Assembly: GCF_026421305.1 (NCBI RefSeq)
Contig: NZ_JAPJBQ010000010.1
Span: forward strand, 33,314 to 97,313
DNA from: Dyella silvae
GTDB lineage: Bacteria; Pseudomonadota; Gammaproteobacteria; Xanthomonadales; Rhodanobacteraceae
Reading direction: 5' to 3'
Length of the DNA stretch: 64,000 nucleotides
The first letter of the stretch is position 1. The number at the start of each line of letters is the position of its first letter. Position numbers and translations under genes: made by a program. The notes beneath the pieces are model-generated. The model had not been told where the DNA came from. It saw only the letters and a program-made list of their open reading frames with translations, and searched no databases. Shown here in pieces: positions 61,625 to 64,000 of the stretch.

Positions 61625-62430
61625 CGGCGCAGTCGGTGGGGGCGGGGGGCGATATGGTCGGGCAGCCTGATCTCGGCCGCCAGCGGCAGGTGGTCGGAAA
61701 AAGCCTGCGGCAATGCCCAGACCTTGTCGAGGTGGATCTTTTCCGACGTGAGGATGTGGTCCAGCGCGCGGCGCGGTTTCCAGCTCGGAAACGTCGGCGT
61801 GGCCTGCTCAGGCGGCACGAGACTGGATCTGGCGAACAGATGCCTCATCTCGTTGCTGCGGATCTCGGTATTGAGATCGCCCATCAGCACGGCATGTGGG
61901 TAGTCCTGCAGCACTTCGGCAATGAAGCCGAGCTGTTTCGCGCGGGCAGGTGCGCTGAGCGACAGGTGAGCAATCATGACCGCCAGTGCATCGGCACCTT
62001 CGCCGAAGCGCGCGAGCAGGGCGCCACGGCCCGGAATGCGGCTGGGCAGCGGGTAGTCGAGCACGCTGGTCGGCTCGAGCCGGCTGATCAGGCCGTTGGC
62101 CGAATGCGCCAGCCGGACCATCGGGCGGTTCGGTTGATGGCTCCAGAATGGCATGCCGGCCGCCTCGGCCAGATACCGCGTCTGGTTGAGGAAGCCAGAG
62201 CGCAGGCTACCGGCGTCGGCCTCCTGCAGGCCGATCACATCGAACTGCGGCAGCAGTTCGGCCAGCCGGTCGAGATTGTCCAGCTTGCTGCGACCCGGCA
62301 GCACGGCTTTGAGACTGCGCGTGACGTACTCGCTGTAACGCTGCACGCTGGCACCGGCCAGGATGTTGCAGCTCAGCAGACGCAGGCGACGCTCGGGGAC
62401 GGCAGCGGGGGCGGGATTGGCGCGATTCAT
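61621..62430 (-). CDS. Endonuclease/exonuclease/phosphatase family protein
   Basis: A 269-residue EEP-fold hydrolase with no clear signal peptide. Its motifs are complete: LRLLSCNILAG, VIGLQEADAGS (metal Glu), VMIAHLSL, VLMGDLNTE (catalytic Asp and Asn), ALDHILTS and FSDHLPLAAEI (final His). The fold covers nucleases and lipid or sugar phosphatases, and the substrate cannot be told. The ATG at 62430 begins MNRANPAPAAVPERR. It overlaps the following membrane protein gene by four bases. Confidence 0.82.
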   Translation of the reverse strand: MNRANPAPAAVPERRLRLLSCNILAGASVQRYSEYVTRSLKAVLPGRSKLDNLDRLAELLPQFDVIGLQEADAGSLRSGFLNQTRYLAEAAGMPFWSHQPNRPMVRLAHSANGLISRLEPTSVLDYPLPSRIPGRGALLARFGEGADALAVMIAHLSLSAPARAKQLGFIAEVLQDYPHAVLMGDLNTEIRSNEMRHLFARSSLVPPEQATPTFPSWKPRRALDHILTSEKIHLDKVWALPQAFSDHLPLAAEIRLPDHIAPRPHRLRR

Positions 62431-62539
62431 GGGGCGGGCAGAGTAGTCGCAAAAGGTGACCGTCGCCATCCAGGCGACGGTCAACTCCATAAGCATGCCC
62501 GGCGGGGTGTGAACGCGGGGAAAGTCCCCGCAGAGCGCC

Positions 62540-63196
62540 TTACTTGGCGCCCGCCAACTCGCGCTTGGCCAGCCACTGGGCCACGGCGGAGAGTTCGTCC
62601 AGCGTCTTCACGTTGGCCGTGCGGTATTTGCCGTCGACCACGATGGTTGGCGTGCCGTCCACCTGCCACTGCTGCACGAGGGCGGCGTCCTTGCGGATCT
62701 GCGCCGTCACTTCGTCCGAGGTTGCGATACGCATGAAGTCTTCGCGCTTCACGCCGTTGCGGGCGTAGAAATCGGCGAGCTCATCAAGGCTGGATATCGG
62801 GTAGTGCTCGTCAAACTTCGCCTTGAACAGTGCCAGGTGGGTCTGCTCGAGCACGCCCAGCTTCTGCGCTGCGTAAAACGCGCGGGCATAGGGCACCCAC
62901 TCGTCGTTAAAGGCGGCGGGCATCAGCTTGAATACAACACCTGGCGGCAACTGCTTGCGCATCGCCTCGGCGGCCTGGGCGAAATGAGCGCAGTGGATGC
63001 AGCCGTAGGAGAACACTTCGACCACTTCCACCTTGCCCGCGTCGCTTAGGCGATGAGCGGGAGCGGCCAGCGTCACGTACTCGGCGCCGTCGGTGTAGGG
63101 GGTCGGTTCGTTGGAACCGGTAGCTGTGCAGGCGCTGGCGAGCAGCAGGCCAGCGAACATGGCAACAGCGCGCAGAGAGGCAAAACGTTTGAACAT
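62540..63196 (-). CDS. DsbA-like thiol:disulfide interchange lipoprotein
   Basis: A 218-residue periplasmic thioredoxin-fold protein with a lipobox-like LLASAC (Cys23). The active site is CIHC (66-69) in EVFSYGCIHCAHF, and VDGTPTIVVDGKY holds the cis-proline. DsbA usually has CPHC; isoleucine in the second position should alter its redox potential. It lies 47 bp downstream of a second DsbA-like gene on the same strand, so the two form a pair. It may act as oxidant or as a specialised helper. Confidence 0.83.
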   Translation of the reverse strand: MFKRFASLRAVAMFAGLLLASACTATGSNEPTPYTDGAEYVTLAAPAHRLSDAGKVEVVEVFSYGCIHCAHFAQAAEAMRKQLPPGVVFKLMPAAFNDEWVPYARAFYAAQKLGVLEQTHLALFKAKFDEHYPISSLDELADFYARNGVKREDFMRIATSDEVTAQIRKDAALVQQWQVDGTPTIVVDGKYRTANVKTLDELSAVAQWLAKRELAGAK

Positions 63197-63243
63197 GGGC
63201 GGTACTCTCAGTAGACGGGTGGTGGAGACGCAGTCAGACGGGC

Positions 63244-63987
63244 TTATTTGCCGGCTGCTTCCTTGGCCACCAGCCACTTCGTCAGCTCCACTGCCTGGTC
63301 GTAGCCGCCAGCCTGACGCGGCGTGACGCGGTACTTGCCGTTCACGACGATGGTCGGCGTCTCTTCCACACCGTAGGCCTTGAGCAGATCGTCAGCGCGC
63401 TTGACCTTGGTGTTGATGGTGAAGGAGTTGGCCACTGCCACGAACTCCTTGGGGTCGGCGCCGAACTTGGCGTAGACCTTGGAAGCGTCCTCGAGCGTGG
63501 GCAGGGCCGAGGTGGGCTTGAGGCCAGCACCCTGCATGGCGCTCAGTTCCTGCGTCTTCCACACCGCGTCGTACATGGCGTCATTGGCCTTTTCCGCCAC
63601 GCCCAGTGCCTGGGCGGTGAGGAAGGCGCGCTGCAGCATCGGCCAGTTTTCCTGCGGCATGAAGGAGGCCGGCAGGTAGGCCACGGCGGCGTTGGCGGGC
63701 AGCTCCTGCACCAGCTTGTTCATGGTCGGGTGGAACTGATTGCAGGCCGGGCAGCCGTACGAGAACACTTCGGCCACTTCAATCTTGTCGGTATTGCTGA
63801 CCTTGGACTGGGCCGGCTCGAGGCGGACATAGTTCTTGCCTTCCACCCATTTGCCGTCGTCCACGAACGCCACGGCCGGCGCGGGGGCAGGTGCCGGAGC
63901 CTGCGCTGCGGTGGCGGCGGGCGCCGGAGCGGCCGTGCTGGCAGCCGCCGGAGCGGCGGCCGTCGACGCGGCCGGCGGCTGGGCGGC
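63244..63987 (-). CDS. DsbA-like thiol:disulfide interchange protein (5' end beyond window)
   Basis: A thioredoxin-fold protein with active site CPAC in EVFSYGCPACNQFHP and the cis-proline in VEETPTIVVNGKY. The N-terminal part shown is an Ala/Pro-rich linker (~35 residues) upstream of VAFVDDGKWVEGKNYVRLEP, so the signal peptide and start lie beyond the right edge. Such linkers occur in some xanthomonad DsbA proteins. The final 13 bases of the window match Illumina adapter and are excluded from the gene. A GTG at 63873 is only an internal codon. Confidence 0.85.
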   Translation of the reverse strand, partial: AAQPPAASTAAAPAAASTAAPAPAATAAQAPAPAPAPAVAFVDDGKWVEGKNYVRLEPAQSKVSNTDKIEVAEVFSYGCPACNQFHPTMNKLVQELPANAAVAYLPASFMPQENWPMLQRAFLTAQALGVAEKANDAMYDAVWKTQELSAMQGAGLKPTSALPTLEDASKVYAKFGADPKEFVAVANSFTINTKVKRADDLLKAYGVEETPTIVVNGKYRVTPRQAGGYDQAVELTKWLVAKEAAGK

Positions 63988-64000
63988 AGATCGGAAGAGC

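Overview
This is 64 kb of high-GC chromosomal DNA from a gammaproteobacterium, most likely of the Xanthomonadales and probably Rhodanobacteraceae (Dyella, Rhodanobacter or Luteibacter type). The evidence is the divergent tsaD / rpsU-yqeY-dnaG arrangement, a PutA without the N-terminal DNA-binding domain, an aa3 oxidase cluster with DUF2244 and DUF2909 partners, abundant TonB-dependent receptors, and intergenic REP-like palindromes of the xanthomonad type. The genus is an inference. I see no rRNA, tRNA, CRISPR array, prophage or intact insertion sequence. The last 13 bases match the common Illumina adapter stem, so the right edge is probably a contig end.

Layout, left to right. 1-1.35 kb: a partial membrane-ankyrin protein. 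1.5-3.6 kb: a YcgL protein and a FadL-family porin with a strong terminator. 3.7-4.6 kb: the first of three copies of a large nested-palindrome repeat. 4.6-11.2 kb: a four-gene minus-strand cluster (parallel beta-helix lipoprotein, diheme cytochrome c lipoprotein, TonB-dependent receptor, coniferyl-type aldehyde dehydrogenase). It looks like an uptake-and-oxidation module of unknown substrate. 11.4-15.2 kb: MarC, an AraC regulator, a class A phosphatase-like lipoprotein and a TlpA-like thioredoxin. 15.2-18.4 kb: putA. 18.8-27.1 kb: the aa3 cytochrome oxidase cluster (DUF2244, coxB, ctaD, a 43-residue membrane protein, coxC, DUF2909 on the other strand, SURF1, a Sco-like protein, ctaA, ctaB) without a recognisable cox11/ctaG. 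27.1-28.1 kb: the second repeat copy. 28.1-33.3 kb: a structured leader with a small ORF, an mgtA-type P-type ATPase and a Na/Pi-cotransporter family protein. 33.6-39.3 kb: a heavy-metal-type RND tripartite pump. 39.4-44.8 kb: dedA, dnaG, a GNAT acetyltransferase, yqeY, rpsU and tsaD. 44.9-47.5 kb: folB, folK, a DUF6159-like membrane protein and a pteridine-reductase-like SDR. 47.6-54 kb: an EcsC-like protein, a TonB receptor preceded by a candidate Zur box, a MidA-like methyltransferase and an LTA-synthase-like phosphotransferase. 54.1-55.3 kb: cca. 55.4-56.3 kb: the third repeat copy. 56.4-64 kb: an NDUFA9-like protein coupled to slt, a membrane-fused GH17 glycosidase, a membrane protein coupled to an endonuclease/exonuclease/phosphatase protein, and two tandem DsbA-like proteins.

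Two things stand out. The first is the repeat family: about 0.9-1 kb per copy, made of two diverged inverted arms, each a chain of hairpins whose stems differ between arms and copies yet stay self-complementary. The second is the beta-helix/diheme-cytochrome pair tied to a receptor and an aldehyde dehydrogenase, which ties a broadly conserved pair of unknown function to a possible pathway. The candidate leader in front of mgtA and the candidate zinc-regulated receptor are also testable.
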